Assembly: GCF_000820845.2 (NCBI RefSeq)
Contig: NZ_CBXV010000006.1
Location: 186,001 to 250,000, forward strand
Direction of reading: 5' to 3'
From: Pyrinomonas methylaliphatogenes
GTDB taxonomy: Bacteria; Acidobacteriota; Blastocatellia; Pyrinomonadales; Pyrinomonadaceae
DNA length: 64,000 nt
Shown: piece by piece, positions 16,473-27,705 of the stretch
How the letters are laid out: each line of letters opens with the position of its first letter
How positions within the stretch are numbered: position 1 is the first letter of the stretch
Notes under the pieces: generated by a model
Databases searched by the model: none
The model's input: only the letters and a program-made list of their open reading frames with translations
What the model was told of the DNA's origin: nothing
Translations under genes and position numbers: made by a program

Positions 16473-17507
16473 TCAGCGGCGGAAGAGGTCGGCGGTACGC
16501 GGCGCGGCGAGAAGCTCCCGGACGGCGGCGTGGACCTCTTCGGGCGCGATCTCTTCGATCGCGCGGCTGTAGATCACCCGATTTTTGACGCCGAACGGGA
16601 TGAAGCTATTGGGCGTCGGGCGGTCAAGCAGCATGACGACCGGAGTGCCGACCGCCGTTGCCAGATGCAGTGGACCTGTATCGTTCGAGACGAAGACGGA
16701 GAGGCGGGCCAGCGCCGCGGCGAGTTGTGGAATGCTCAGACGATCGAGGATGATGGTCGATCCCGTGAAACTCTCGCGGATCGTCTTAACCAACGCCCGC
16801 TCTTCCGGTCCGAGGAGAACGACCACCTGCACCTCATCGCTTCGCTCCAATCGCGTCGCCAGTTCGGCGAACCTGTCGAGCGGCCAACGACGCGATGGGT
16901 GGCCCGCGCCGGGGAAGAGTCCGACGAGTGGCACCATCCTCTTCGCCTTCGCCTTAGTCAGCAGCTCCTCGATCGCCTTCTCATCTTCGACGCGCGTGTG
17001 AAGGCGCGGCGTGCGCGAAACGTTCTCGATGCCGAGCGGTTTGAGTACGTCCAGATAACGATCGACGGCGTGTTTGCTGGGATCCTCGATGGGCGGTTGC
17101 GGGCGAAAATTTGAGAGGAAGTCGAGCGACCGCCCCGGGCGTCGGGCATAGAGCCTGACGGGCGCGCCTGACAGATAGCCGAGCAAGTTCGTCTCGTAGA
17201 GGCTATGGAGATCGATGACGAAATCGAATCTCGCTTGTCTGACAGTTTTGACGAGCTGCGCGATGCGCCAGATGGCCATCGGTTTCGGTCCATCGCGCAG
17301 CGCGACGCGATCGACCGCCAACACGCTATCGGCGCACCCGGACAATTCGACGACGGGCGCGCCGGGGCGACCGGCGACGACCGTGATGCGCGCTTGAGCG
17401 AACCGTTCGCGTATCGCGCGCAACGCGGGAAGGCTCAGAACGACATCGCCCAATTGACCGAAGTCGATGACGAGGATGTTTCGCGGCTCGAACTTCACGG
17501 CGCTCAA
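16473..17507 (-). CDS. Glycosyltransferase family 9 (heptosyltransferase-like)
   Basis: Likely inner-membrane-associated ADP-heptose-dependent transferase acting in lipopolysaccharide core assembly. The 344 residues show the family pattern: N-terminal ILVIDFGQLGDVVLSLPALRAIRERF, a central DFVIDLHSLYETN segment, VGLFPGAGHPSRRWPLDRFAELA in the donor-binding half and VSNDTGPLHLATAVGTPVVML. The start is either TTG at 17507 or GTG at 17498; neither has a strong ribosome site, and the gene follows gpmI by only 24 bases, which suggests translational coupling. The acceptor sugar cannot be read from sequence. It is the only sugar transferase placed in the eno-gpmI cluster. Confidence 0.85.
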   Translation of the reverse strand: MSAVKFEPRNILVIDFGQLGDVVLSLPALRAIRERFAQARITVVAGRPGAPVVELSGCADSVLAVDRVALRDGPKPMAIWRIAQLVKTVRQARFDFVIDLHSLYETNLLGYLSGAPVRLYARRPGRSLDFLSNFRPQPPIEDPSKHAVDRYLDVLKPLGIENVSRTPRLHTRVEDEKAIEELLTKAKAKRMVPLVGLFPGAGHPSRRWPLDRFAELATRLERSDEVQVVVLLGPEERALVKTIRESFTGSTIILDRLSIPQLAAALARLSVFVSNDTGPLHLATAVGTPVVMLLDRPTPNSFIPFGVKNRVIYSRAIEEIAPEEVHAAVRELLAAPRTADLFRR

Positions 17508-17531
17508 CGGCGTTCTTCGCGCGTAATCCGT

Positions 17532-19079
17532 CTAAGTTTCACGCAAATCGCGCCCGGTCATCTCCGCGGGCTTATCTATCCCAAGCAATCCTAAGATCGT
17601 CGGCGCGATATCTTCGAGCGCCCCGCCTTCACGAAGCTTGACGCCGCGCGCCTCTTCATCAACGAGGATGAAAGGCACAGGGTTGGTCGTATGCGCCGTA
17701 TGTGGTCCGCCCGTCAGCGGATCGATCATAACTTCAGCGTTACCGTGATCCGCCGTGACGATGCTGCGTCCGCGCACAGCGCGGATCGCTTTCGTGATCC
17801 AACCGATGCACGTATCGACGTACTGGACGGCTTCGATCGTCTTCTCGAGGTTGCCGGTATGTCCGACCATATCGGCATTCGCGAAGTTGACGATGAAAAC
17901 ATCGGTCTCGCCCTCATCTATCGCGCGAAGCACCTTATCCGTTATTTTGAAGGCCGACATCTCCGGTTGCAGATCGTAAGTCGCCACTTTCGGCGAAGGG
18001 ATCAGCAAGCGACGTTCACAGATGAACTCGCGTTCGATCCCGCAGTTGAAGAAGTAGGTGACGTGAGCATATTTTTCCGTCTCGGCCAGACGGTAGTTGC
18101 GCACCGAGGTGCGCGCGAAGACCTCGGCCAAGATGTTACGCGGATGCTCGGGCGGGAAGGCGACCGGGAACGGATAGGTTTTGTCGTACTCCGTAAAACA
18201 GATCATCTCGACCTTCGGTCGGCCATCCACAGGGAAGGCATCGAATCCAGGGAGCGCGAGCGCGCTCGTCAACTGGCGCGCGCGGTCAGCGCGGTAATTG
18301 AAGAAGATGACGGCGTCACCATCCCCGATCGTCGCCACCGGTTCACCTGTTTCGCGACGGATCGAGACCGGTTCGACAAACTCGTCCGTTACGCCGCGTT
18401 CGTATGAGCGCTGGATGGCCGCGATCGGATCGGTTGACGGCTCGCCTTCGCCACGGACCAGAAGATCATACGCGCGTTTGGTTCGTTCCCAACGCTTATC
18501 GCGGTCCATCGCATAGTAACGACCGATGATCGAGGCGACCTCGCCGACTCCAATCTCCTTGCACTTTTCCAGCAACTGTCGCACATAACCGACGCCCGAG
18601 GTCGGCATCGTATCGCGACCATCGAGGAAGGCGTGAACGAAGACGCGCGTCAGACCACGTTCCTTGGCCATGCGCAAGAGCGCGTAAAGATGTTCCTGCG
18701 ACGAATGGACCATTCCGTCAGAAACCAAACCGATCAGATGCAGAGCGCGATCGCGCCGCTTGGCCCCTTCCATCGCTTCGGCGAGCACAGGGTTATGGAA
18801 GAATTCGCCGGTTTCGATGGCGTAATCTATCCGCCCGACATCCGTGCGGATGACGCGACCGGCGCCGATGTTCATGTGGCCGACTTCGGAGTTGCCGATC
18901 ACGCCGCGCGGAAGCCCGACGCGCACGCCCGAAGCCTCTAGCAGCGTGTGCGGATAGTTCGCCATCAGCTCATCGAAATGAGGCGTCTTAGCGAGCGCGA
19001 TAGCATTGCCTTCGCTTTCGGCGCGATATCCCCAACCATCCATGATGATTAAAGCCAAAGGTCCTATCTTGCCGCTCAA
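17532..19079 (-). CDS. gpmI: 2,3-bisphosphoglycerate-independent phosphoglycerate mutase
   Basis: Interconverts 3- and 2-phosphoglycerate in glycolysis using two Mn ions; cytoplasmic. At 515 residues it has the usual length. The N-terminus [12 protein letters not shown] carries the first metal Asp, [14 protein letters not shown] includes the phosphorylated Ser, and the C-terminal metal sites appear in [11 protein letters not shown] and [10 protein letters not shown]. The start is a TTG at 19079 with GGAGGAG upstream. It lies 74 bases after eno on the same strand, so consecutive glycolytic steps are probably cotranscribed. Confidence 0.96.
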   Translation of the reverse strand: MSGKIGPLALIIMDGWGYRAESEGNAIALAKTPHFDELMANYPHTLLEASGVRVGLPRGVIGNSEVGHMNIGAGRVIRTDVGRIDYAIETGEFFHNPVLAEAMEGAKRRDRALHLIGLVSDGMVHSSQEHLYALLRMAKERGLTRVFVHAFLDGRDTMPTSGVGYVRQLLEKCKEIGVGEVASIIGRYYAMDRDKRWERTKRAYDLLVRGEGEPSTDPIAAIQRSYERGVTDEFVEPVSIRRETGEPVATIGDGDAVIFFNYRADRARQLTSALALPGFDAFPVDGRPKVEMICFTEYDKTYPFPVAFPPEHPRNILAEVFARTSVRNYRLAETEKYAHVTYFFNCGIEREFICERRLLIPSPKVATYDLQPEMSAFKITDKVLRAIDEGETDVFIVNFANADMVGHTGNLEKTIEAVQYVDTCIGWITKAIRAVRGRSIVTADHGNAEVMIDPLTGGPHTAHTTNPVPFILVDEEARGVKLREGGALEDIAPTILGLLGIDKPAEMTGRDLRET

Positions 19080-19153
19080 TTCTTCTCCTCCGTAAAACTA
19101 GATTTCGTTCGAGCTAGACCTCCCCCTTCGACCATCGCCCTTGAAAAGGAAGA

Positions 19154-20904
<1,751 letters not shown>

Positions 20905-21159
20905 ATGACAACGCCACAAACCGCTCTCGCCGAAGAAAGGGTGCGCTCGGATCGAGCTGAAGAGCTATTGCGCACCGTCGATGAATCGACCAAGCCATCT
21001 CTCGGGATAAGCCTTTTTCACCTTCTGACGCTCGGATCGATTGGAGCATCGATAGCTCTCTTCCTCTCAGGGAAGAAAGAGGCGGGGATCTTCGTCGGCC
21101 TCTGGCCGCCGACCTTTCAAGCGCTGAAGTCAGTGGTCGACAAGATGGAGAAGCGATAA
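20905..21159 (+). CDS. Small membrane protein, 84 residues
   Basis: Unknown function. The ATG at 20905 follows a near-perfect AAGGAGGT. The N-terminal 35 residues are soluble and acidic (EERVRSDRAEELLRTVDEST). A transmembrane helix is clear (about residues 35-55, SLFHLLTLGSIGASIALFL), then a charged turn SGKKE, and a second, weaker hydrophobic segment (AGIFVGLWPPTFQALK) before a basic end. The layout suggests a helical hairpin in the inner membrane. A strong bidirectional hairpin terminator follows, so this is a monocistronic unit. Confidence 0.7.
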   Translation: MTTPQTALAEERVRSDRAEELLRTVDESTKPSLGISLFHLLTLGSIGASIALFLSGKKEAGIFVGLWPPTFQALKSVVDKMEKR

Positions 21160-21175
21160 AACCTTTGCGCTTTAT

Positions 21176-21209
21176 GGCGGAAGATTCAACTGGAGCTGAA
21201 TCTTCCGCC
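21176..21209. terminator. Bidirectional hairpin terminator
   Basis: GGCGGAAGATTCA (21176-21188) is a perfect inverted repeat of TGAATCTTCCGCC (21197-21209) around an 8-base loop. It lies between the stop codons of the small membrane protein (21159) and the convergent photolyase gene (21238). The T-run after it is weak on both strands, but the position and 13-base stem support a terminator for both. Confidence 0.75.
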
Positions 21210-21237
21210 GTATTTGAAACGCGCCTCTTTCCCGCCA

Positions 21238-22629
21238 TCATTGCGCGAGACTCTCGGTCCACTCGATATATGCCTGCGCAGCGAATTTCCTGCTCATGCT
21301 GCGCGAAGACATATAACGCACCAGACCGAAGATCGGTCTTTCTGGCCCCCACGGACGATCGTGCTTGCCGAAGCACCAGAGGATGCCAGCGTATGAATTG
21401 GGATCGCGGCCGTCGAGCGCGTACTTGTTGTTCAGATGTTCGAGCAGATGAAACGCTTCGTCGTGCGTCGGGCGCCACTCGATCACCTTTTTGCCCCACA
21501 GCATCCGTACATAGTTGTGTATTTCGCCCGTCCAGAGAAGTTCGCGTTGCGTCGCGTTCCACAACTCATCGTAGGTTTGCGCCTCTTCGATCTGTGCGGG
21601 CGAGATGATTGTTGGACGCGGATCGCCGTCGTGTGCGCGAAGCGTGCGCTTCGCCCAATCCGGCAGCGCTTCGAGCGAAGCATAGCGTGGATTGAAGCGC
21701 GTGAAGTTGTACGCTAGTTCCCGCCGCACGATCAACTCTTCGAGATAAGTCTCCTTGGCCTGCTGTGGCGCATCCGCGGCCTGCACGGCTTCAGCGATCT
21801 CTTGCGCCGACAGATAACCGAAATGGAGGTACGAACTCAGACGCGACGTGCCGTCCACCTCCGGGTGCGTCCGTTGCTCGTGATAGCGCGGCAGGATCTT
21901 CTCGACGAAGTGCTGCAATCGAGCTAGCCCCGCGCGCCGTCCGCCGCGATAGACGGGCGAAGGCGCGACGTTGTGATCGATGGCGCATCGCGCGACGAGC
22001 GCGCCGATCTCGCCATCCTCGAAAACGGTCTCTTCCGGGCAGTTGACCCGCAAGTGTGGATCTTCGACGGCCACTTTCTCTTCGCGAAACGGGACGAAGT
22101 AGCGCGGCAACAGTCGCTTGATCTTGGGACGAATTGTGCGCGCGGCATACTCTTCTTTGGCGAAGGCCGACAGCGGCACTAATCCGTTTGAATCGACGGC
22201 GAAGACAGGGATGCGCACGCGCGCGGCGATGCGCCGGTTGTGTTCCGGGATGATGAAACATGGGAAGTCGTCCGTGACGAGCAAAGCCGCCTCTTCAGCT
22301 AAGCGCGCCACCGTATCGCGCGGATCGCGCTCGTTCTTCTGCAAGTAGAAGACGTAGCGGATGCCGAGGCGTTGAAACTCGCGGCGGTTCTCGTTCACGC
22401 CTTGGAGGATGAAGGTGTGCAAGCGATCGTTCGCCCACGGGTAGTTGTATTTCAGACCTTCGTAAACGACAAGCGGCAAACGTCGTTCGTTAGCTGCGCG
22501 AATGGCGAAACAGAGCGCATGGTTATAGCGCGGACGCTTGTAAACCTGCATCCAATAGAGGATATACCGCGCGCGGCGGTTCTCCTCGCCTCGATTGAGT
22601 TGTCTCACGCGGTCGGTCAGATCAACCAT
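21238..22629 (-). CDS. phr: Class II deoxyribodipyrimidine photolyase
   Basis: Repairs cyclobutane pyrimidine dimers in DNA with blue light and FADH-. The 463 residues begin with the antenna-type Rossmann domain (YILYWMQVYKRPRYNHAL, LPLVVYEGL) and continue with the FAD-binding helical domain. Class II marks are RLSSYLHFGYLSAQEIA, ELIVRRELAYNF, LWNATQRELLWTGEIHNYVRM with the conserved Trp and Asn, and LNNKYALDGRDPNSYAGILWCFGKHDRPW near the end. The ATG at 22629 follows GAGGTTCG. It appears to be a single-gene unit convergent with the small membrane protein. Confidence 0.95.
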   Translation of the reverse strand: MVDLTDRVRQLNRGEENRRARYILYWMQVYKRPRYNHALCFAIRAANERRLPLVVYEGLKYNYPWANDRLHTFILQGVNENRREFQRLGIRYVFYLQKNERDPRDTVARLAEEAALLVTDDFPCFIIPEHNRRIAARVRIPVFAVDSNGLVPLSAFAKEEYAARTIRPKIKRLLPRYFVPFREEKVAVEDPHLRVNCPEETVFEDGEIGALVARCAIDHNVAPSPVYRGGRRAGLARLQHFVEKILPRYHEQRTHPEVDGTSRLSSYLHFGYLSAQEIAEAVQAADAPQQAKETYLEELIVRRELAYNFTRFNPRYASLEALPDWAKRTLRAHDGDPRPTIISPAQIEEAQTYDELWNATQRELLWTGEIHNYVRMLWGKKVIEWRPTHDEAFHLLEHLNNKYALDGRDPNSYAGILWCFGKHDRPWGPERPIFGLVRYMSSRSMSRKFAAQAYIEWTESLAQ

Positions 22630-22733
22630 CGAACCTCAATCGCCCACACTCAGCCTCCACTGTCGGCGTGACGCCCCCACCTCGCACAAGCAAGCGCCGC
22701 GCCGCAACCGCTTTTTCGCCCGCACACAGGGGA

Positions 22734-25163
22734 TCACTTCTCTCCTAGCCGGAAAGTCAGTCCGATCATGACGCTTCGCGGATAACCCGGCGTCGCGTGT
22801 ATCCGCGCTCTTGGCACATCCGCAGGATGCACGCGCGAGACGAAGAAATTTTGCGTCTCGTAGTACCTTTTGTCGAAGAGATTATCTATCGCAAAGTTCA
22901 GGTCCAACCTGCTCAGCAAACGCTTACTCACGTAAACATCCACTATATCCAAACCCGCAGCGCGAATGCCAGCGTCGAGCGGGTCCAGCCGATAGCTGCC
23001 CGCATGCCGGTAGCGAAGCGATCCGGCAAACCCTCGCCAACCGGAAAGCGTAAATCCAGCGTTAGCCACCGTATGCGGAGCGCGATCGACGTATTCGCGC
23101 GGGTTCGTGCCGCGGAAGAAGGCGTTCATCACCTGCGTCAACCCGCCGTTGAAAGATAGATAAGATGATAGGCGAACCGACAGTTTCACTTCGTACCCAT
23201 AAGCGCGGCTCGGGCCAACGAACTCCGTGCTCCCGTCATCCGGCACATAGACCTGTTGATTCGACGTGTCGATCAAGAACAGATCGGTCGTCATCGAAAG
23301 GCGCTTGTAGTTGTGCGAAGTCCCCACCTGGTAAAAATCCGTCGTCGCGACCTTCGGGCCGTTGGGATGCTGGACCACTCCGCGCGCATCTTGACTGCTG
23401 ATGCCGCGCCCGTAATTGAAATGAAAAGTTAACGGCACGCTATCGAACGGAGCATAAGAGACGGCGGCTTTGGGTTGAAAGCGCCCCGCGCTTTCGGCGC
23501 CCGAAAGCTCCGGCGCGATTTTATCATCGACGGCGAAACGAAACAGATCGTAACGCGCACCGCCTACGAGATGCAGTCTTCCGCCGAGCAGGTCCAGCGC
23601 CTGCTGCGCATACCAACCGACGTTTGTCACGCGCGCGTGCGCGCTCGTCAACGGGCAACACTCTTCATCAGGCAAAATGCGCGGCAAAAAGGCGCGAACC
23701 GGATCGCGACCGATGGAAGGATAGAGCCCGACGTTCGTCTGAAAAGCGTTGAAGTTACCGCCGACGGTTAGCACTCCAGTTACTCCAGAAATCCGATCGA
23801 GCCGCACATACTGCAGATTGGCCCCTTGCTGCAAGCGCGAATCATGCTGCTGTATCTCATCCCCGTATTCTGGATCGACGAGGAAGAAAGTGAAATTGGA
23901 CCACAGGTCGAAGAGCGACCGCGTGATGAACCCATCGACCTTGAGGAGATCTCCGCGCGCGTTCTCTCGCCTATAATAAACTCCGATCGTTCCCGCCTCG
24001 ACTTTGCCGCCATTGTCCGGGTCGATGAAACCGAAACGGTCGAGCTCTCCGGCGAAGACCAGATCGAGCGGGATCTGCCCGGAAGAGAAGAAGCTGTTGC
24101 GACCCGCGTTCAACTTCACGCTCACGCTCGATCGCGCGTCAAGCTCCCGCGTGTAATTGCCCGTCACATTATCCCTGTGATACCGAAGGGGGTTCAGGAA
24201 AGGACCATCGGTGCGCGACGCCTCGTAAGCGACGAAAGCGCGCGCGCGCGCAAGCTGCGGACTGTAAGCGAGAAAGCTCCTGAAAGCATCGAACGAACCG
24301 ACTTGTACCCGCGCGCTCAAGACGTTCGGCAAACTCTCCTTCGTGCGGATATGGACGACGCCGAGACCGGAAAAGTCGCCGTACTCGGCGGCGAATGGGC
24401 CGTTTAAGATATCCACATCGGCGATCAACTCCGGCGTCAAGCTCTTCAACGCGCCGAGATACCCTTGCCCATGCCCTTGCGTCGCTTGATTCTGCTGCAC
24501 ATCGTCGACTAAAACTTTCAAACCGCCGAACAGTCCGCCGTGATCTAGATTGAAACCGAAGCGGCGGATTTCGAGCGATTTGCCGCCTCCTTCGTGCTGC
24601 CCGGCGTTGATCCCGGCATCGAGCGTGTGGAACAGTTGATCGTCACGCAAGAAGAGACCTTCGCGATAGATCGCGTCGTTCCTCCGCTCGATGGATGGAT
24701 CAGTGATCGAAGCGACGATGACGACCGATTCGTGAATCGGCGGGGCCAGCAACTCGACCGTGATTCGCAGATCATCCGCCCTCTCGTCAGCGCCGATCTC
24801 GCGCACGGTTCGCTTGATCCCTTTACCTTCGAAGGCGAGCGTTATCGGGCCACTCGGCACTTGCAGCCGGAACCTCCCTTCGGCATCGCTCATCGCCCTC
24901 TGCTCGCCCAAACTCGTGCGCGCCGTGACCGCAACGCCCGGGACCAACTCGTTGCGCTGTGACGTGACCGTGCCGGAGACGATGCGCCACGCACCTCGCT
25001 CCTGTGGCGCGGCGGCAACCCGAAGTCCTAAGAGCAAAACGAGAAGCGCGATGCCTGCCGGCAAGATGAGGCGCGACGCGGATCGACTCGATGATCCCGA
25101 CGCGAGCCCGCTCTCCACCAAATGGTGTCGCTCGCGAAACTTCTTCGAAAACGTTAAAACCAT
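22734..25163 (-). CDS. TonB-dependent outer-membrane receptor, probably for nickel
   Basis: Outer-membrane beta-barrel that imports a scarce ligand using TonB energy. From the ATG at 25163 (GGAGGT seven bases upstream) it has 809 residues: signal peptide, a carboxypeptidase-regulatory-like beta domain (about residues 55-135, VSGTVTSQRNELVPGVAVTA), a plug domain (about 150-270, including VDILNGPFAAEYGDFSGLGV) and a 22-strand-type barrel ending in an aromatic strand (SVMIGLTFRLGEK). His-rich stretches occur in the plug (GQHEGGGK, GHGQGYLG). It lies 97 bases after nikR, and operator-like dyads of the same sequence lie in front of both genes, so nickel is the best guess for the ligand. Cobalt or a metallophore is possible. 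Confidence 0.88.
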   Translation of the reverse strand: MVLTFSKKFRERHHLVESGLASGSSSRSASRLILPAGIALLVLLLGLRVAAAPQERGAWRIVSGTVTSQRNELVPGVAVTARTSLGEQRAMSDAEGRFRLQVPSGPITLAFEGKGIKRTVREIGADERADDLRITVELLAPPIHESVVIVASITDPSIERRNDAIYREGLFLRDDQLFHTLDAGINAGQHEGGGKSLEIRRFGFNLDHGGLFGGLKVLVDDVQQNQATQGHGQGYLGALKSLTPELIADVDILNGPFAAEYGDFSGLGVVHIRTKESLPNVLSARVQVGSFDAFRSFLAYSPQLARARAFVAYEASRTDGPFLNPLRYHRDNVTGNYTRELDARSSVSVKLNAGRNSFFSSGQIPLDLVFAGELDRFGFIDPDNGGKVEAGTIGVYYRRENARGDLLKVDGFITRSLFDLWSNFTFFLVDPEYGDEIQQHDSRLQQGANLQYVRLDRISGVTGVLTVGGNFNAFQTNVGLYPSIGRDPVRAFLPRILPDEECCPLTSAHARVTNVGWYAQQALDLLGGRLHLVGGARYDLFRFAVDDKIAPELSGAESAGRFQPKAAVSYAPFDSVPLTFHFNYGRGISSQDARGVVQHPNGPKVATTDFYQVGTSHNYKRLSMTTDLFLIDTSNQQVYVPDDGSTEFVGPSRAYGYEVKLSVRLSSYLSFNGGLTQVMNAFFRGTNPREYVDRAPHTVANAGFTLSGWRGFAGSLRYRHAGSYRLDPLDAGIRAAGLDIVDVYVSKRLLSRLDLNFAIDNLFDKRYYETQNFFVSRVHPADVPRARIHATPGYPRSVMIGLTFRLGEK

Positions 25164-25181
25164 CGCGAACCTCCGATTTGA

Positions 25182-25207
25182 TAACATTAATTTTAAATTC
25201 GTAATAC
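25182..25207 (-). promoter_or_regulatory. Probable NikR operator before the TonB-dependent receptor
   Basis: A 26-base AT-rich partial dyad matches the element before nikR (25737-25762) at 20 of 26 positions, sharing TAATTT and AATTCGT with TAC at the right end. It ends 19 bases before the receptor's start codon and would block transcription or early elongation when bound. Assignment to NikR is inference from location and duplication. Confidence 0.6.
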
Positions 25208-25260
25208 GAAGATCAAGCACAACCCTCCGCCCGCCAACGATCATCTTGCCCTTTAAATTT

Positions 25261-25698
25261 CTATTTCCTCCGATCCGTGATCTTCTTCGCCGGGATGGTC
25301 AAAAAAAGGCGCCCGTGTTTGACGCCTTTGATGCTGATGAGCGCGTCGGCGAGCGCGCGCACTCTCCTGGCTGGCCCCCTTAGGACGATCACTTCCATGC
25401 AATCATCGTGACTGATGTGAACGTGTAAGACCGAGATGATCAATCGATAGTGGTCGTGCTGTAGGGCCGTGAGGCGGTCAGCGAGATCGGTCGCATGATG
25501 GTCATAGACGATCGTCAGCGTGCCGAGCACATCCGCTGCCTTCGGCCTTTCGTCGAGATGGGCGCGCACGAGCGCGTCGCGCATCAGATCGCGCAGCGCT
25601 TCCGAACGGTTGCCGTATCCTTGTCGCTCGATCAGACGATCGAAGCTTTCGAGCAGGTCATCTTCAACGCTCACGCTGAAACGAACCAACTCTCCCAT
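25261..25698 (-). CDS. nikR: Nickel-responsive ribbon-helix-helix regulator
   Basis: DNA-binding repressor that senses Ni(II). The 145 residues have an N-terminal ribbon-helix-helix (VRFSVSVEDDLLESFDRLIE, NRSEALRDLMRD) and a C-terminal ACT-like metal domain. The four nickel ligands of E. coli NikR are all present with a constant offset of five: His81, His92, His94 and Cys100 (HDHYRLIISVLHVHISHDDC). The ATG at 25698 has an upstream GGAGGAAACGG site. It is immediately followed by the receptor gene, and its own promoter overlaps a dyad at 25737-25762, so autoregulation is likely. Confidence 0.95.
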   Translation of the reverse strand: MGELVRFSVSVEDDLLESFDRLIERQGYGNRSEALRDLMRDALVRAHLDERPKAADVLGTLTIVYDHHATDLADRLTALQHDHYRLIISVLHVHISHDDCMEVIVLRGPARRVRALADALISIKGVKHGRLFLTIPAKKITDRRK

Positions 25699-25736
25699 CC
25701 GTTTCCTCCATCATCTTCCTCGAGCGCATCCCGTTA

Positions 25737-25762
25737 TAGCACTAATTTAGAATTCGTGCTAC
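25737..25762 (-). promoter_or_regulatory. Probable NikR operator overlapping the nikR promoter
   Basis: TAGCAC (25737-25742) and GTGCTA (25756-25761) form a perfect 6-base dyad around a 13-base AT-rich centre. On the minus strand TATAAC follows directly after the dyad's GTGC, a plausible minus-10 box, so binding would cover the promoter. The same element recurs before the receptor gene at 25182-25207. Confidence 0.65.
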
Positions 25763-25967
25763 TGAATTTCGCGCGGACGGCCCATCCCGAGATCTCGATT
25801 TGAGGTGAGCTCGCTTATAGGCGAAGCGATGGCGAGATGTCTTGGAAGCTTTCCGGATCGAGCGTCGCAGGGGTGATTCAAGTTATACAGGCACGGTCAC
25901 GCGCCGAAGGAGCGCGATGTAAGACCGCTTAGCTTCAAAAACTTTGCTGATAATCCTGCCCGAGCCT

Positions 25968-26513
25968 TCAGTGTCCGGCGTTCGCTCCGGCAGCGCGCGC
26001 CCGCGTCGTGCGGCGCGCATGTTTGGCACAGGCTGCCGCCAATGCCTCATCGACACGCTGCACGATATCGCACTCGGGCTTGCGGCAAACGGTGCTCAAT
26101 TCAGAGATGACCAGATAACGGGCCCGCTCCAACATCCGCTGTTCGCGGAAAGAGAGCGGCTTGAACTGACTGAGATACGTCAATGTCTTCAGGACTTCGG
26201 CGACGGCAAAGATATCGCCCGTCCTCATCTTCTCTGAAAACTCCTTGAAACGATCCTTCCAATCGGTCGGCGGCGAGGCGAAATCATCCGCCAGATTCTT
26301 CAAAAGCATCTCCCCTTCAGCCGCCGAGATCGGCGATCGAAGACCAACTTCACGCGCGTTATCGACGGGAACAAGGACGACGGAATTGGTAGACGCAAGA
26401 CGGAGTGTGTAGAAAGGAAGGACTGTTGATCCGATCTGTTTCTGTTCGATCTGTTCGATGATACCAATTCCGTGATTGGGGTAAACGACCTTTTGGCCGA
26501 CCTTGAAACCCAC
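25968..26513 (-). CDS. CarD/CdnL-family RNA polymerase-binding regulator
   Basis: Binds the RNA polymerase beta subunit and stabilises open promoter complexes. From the GTG at 26513 (AGGAGG six bases upstream; the adjacent GTG at 26516 is also possible) the protein has 181 residues. The N-terminal Tudor-like domain is clear (FKVGQKVVYPNHGIGIIEQI, STVLPFYTLRL, NSVVLVPVDNAREVGLR). The helical DNA-binding domain follows (DWKDRFKEFSEKMRTGD, RERVMLERAR-like FREQRMLERARYLVISEL). The C-terminus ends in a basic, low-complexity tail (HARRTTRARAAG). It is a single-gene unit next to the polysaccharide locus. Confidence 0.9.
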   Translation of the reverse strand: MGFKVGQKVVYPNHGIGIIEQIEQKQIGSTVLPFYTLRLASTNSVVLVPVDNAREVGLRSPISAAEGEMLLKNLADDFASPPTDWKDRFKEFSEKMRTGDIFAVAEVLKTLTYLSQFKPLSFREQRMLERARYLVISELSTVCRKPECDIVQRVDEALAAACAKHARRTTRARAAGANAGH

Positions 26514-26682
26514 CACGCACCTCCTGCGGTTGTCCATCAAAATTATAGGGCGAGCCGAAGAGATCCCCAATTTAAGCCCCTCCTTGCTCGCCTCTTGTGT
26601 TGCGACTCTTAATCAGAGTGTAACAATCCGCTCTGCGAGCGTCAAGCTCCTTATTCTAAAAGGCGACGCGGCTTTCCCGAAT

Positions 26683-27516
26683 TCAAATCACATCGGCGAA
26701 ACCTTTTCTCGTCCGCGCAAACCACCAATATCCACCGACGAAGATGATCGTGGCGACCGCGCTCGCGTAGACCAGGCCGCCCCACTCAGGTTCCATCCCA
26801 TCCAAGAAGATGCGCCGATGATTCCTCACGAGCGCGGTGAACGGATTGAGATCGATGAGGGGGCGATACCGCTGCGGAACGACCGTCTCCGGATAGACGA
26901 CCGGCGTCAGGAAGAACCACGCCGTGAGCACCAAACCGAGCGCTTGCGCCGTATCGCGCACGTAGACTCCGAGCGAAGCGATGAACCAACTCACCCCTAA
27001 CATGAGCAAAGCCTGCGGCAACAACAGGAGCGGGAACCAAAGCCAAGTGAGATGCCCCTCGCGCTGAATGGCGAGCGTGGCAGCCAACAGCGCGACCGTC
27101 CCGTACAACTGATTGCCGAGCGCGGCGAGCGCGTGAGCCACGGGGAGCGTCTCGAGCGGGAAGATGACCTTTTTGACCAGATTCGAGTGCGCGACGATCG
27201 TGTTCGCCGAAGTCTGCGCGCTTTCTTGAAAGGCCGTCCATGGCAGCAGTCCGCAGAAGAGGTAAAGCGCATAGCTCCATTTCGAACCGCTCGCGCCGAA
27301 TCGCGCGCCGAAGACGCCGGCGAAGATGAAAGTATAAATCGCGATCATCATCGCCGGAGTAATGATCGCCCAGATCGGTCCAAGCGCTGAACTGCGATAA
27401 CGCGCCAGCAATTCGCGTTTGGTCAACGAGAGGATGAGGTTGGAGTGGCGCGGAAGCTCCACCAGCGCGCGCCACGCGCCGCTTTCCCGTTGCGACTTCG
27501 CCTCCAAACTCACCAT
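26683..27516 (-). CDS. wzm: ABC-2 type polysaccharide export permease
   Basis: Inner-membrane channel of an ABC transporter that moves a lipid-linked polysaccharide to the periplasm. About 277 residues from ATG 27516 (GTG 27522 adds two). The N-terminal amphipathic region SLTKRELLARYRSSALGPIW is the family hallmark, followed by six hydrophobic helices (for example MMIAIYTFIFAGVF, LLPWTAFQESAQTSANTIV, LLLLPQALLMLGVSWFIASLGV, WFFLTPVVYPETVVPQRY). The partner ATPase wzt is divergent, 190 bases away, which is less common than the usual wzm-wzt operon. The 183-base gap must hold both promoters. Confidence 0.9.
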   Translation of the reverse strand: MVSLEAKSQRESGAWRALVELPRHSNLILSLTKRELLARYRSSALGPIWAIITPAMMIAIYTFIFAGVFGARFGASGSKWSYALYLFCGLLPWTAFQESAQTSANTIVAHSNLVKKVIFPLETLPVAHALAALGNQLYGTVALLAATLAIQREGHLTWLWFPLLLLPQALLMLGVSWFIASLGVYVRDTAQALGLVLTAWFFLTPVVYPETVVPQRYRPLIDLNPFTALVRNHRRIFLDGMEPEWGGLVYASAVATIIFVGGYWWFARTRKGFADVI

Positions 27517-27705
27517 ATCCACGGTTGATCATAATGGCGAGAGCGCGCGCGATCAAAATGGCCGCAAGCTAGAACTCTCGCTCCGAGCCTTTAAGCCTTT
27601 GCCGTTGCGTGATGTGAAGAGTTTTTGTAGTATTTCGCCATTCGCGGGATCACCTAACGCCCCGACTTCATCGCCGACGATCGTGCAAAGGGGCGCAAGA
27701 CGACC

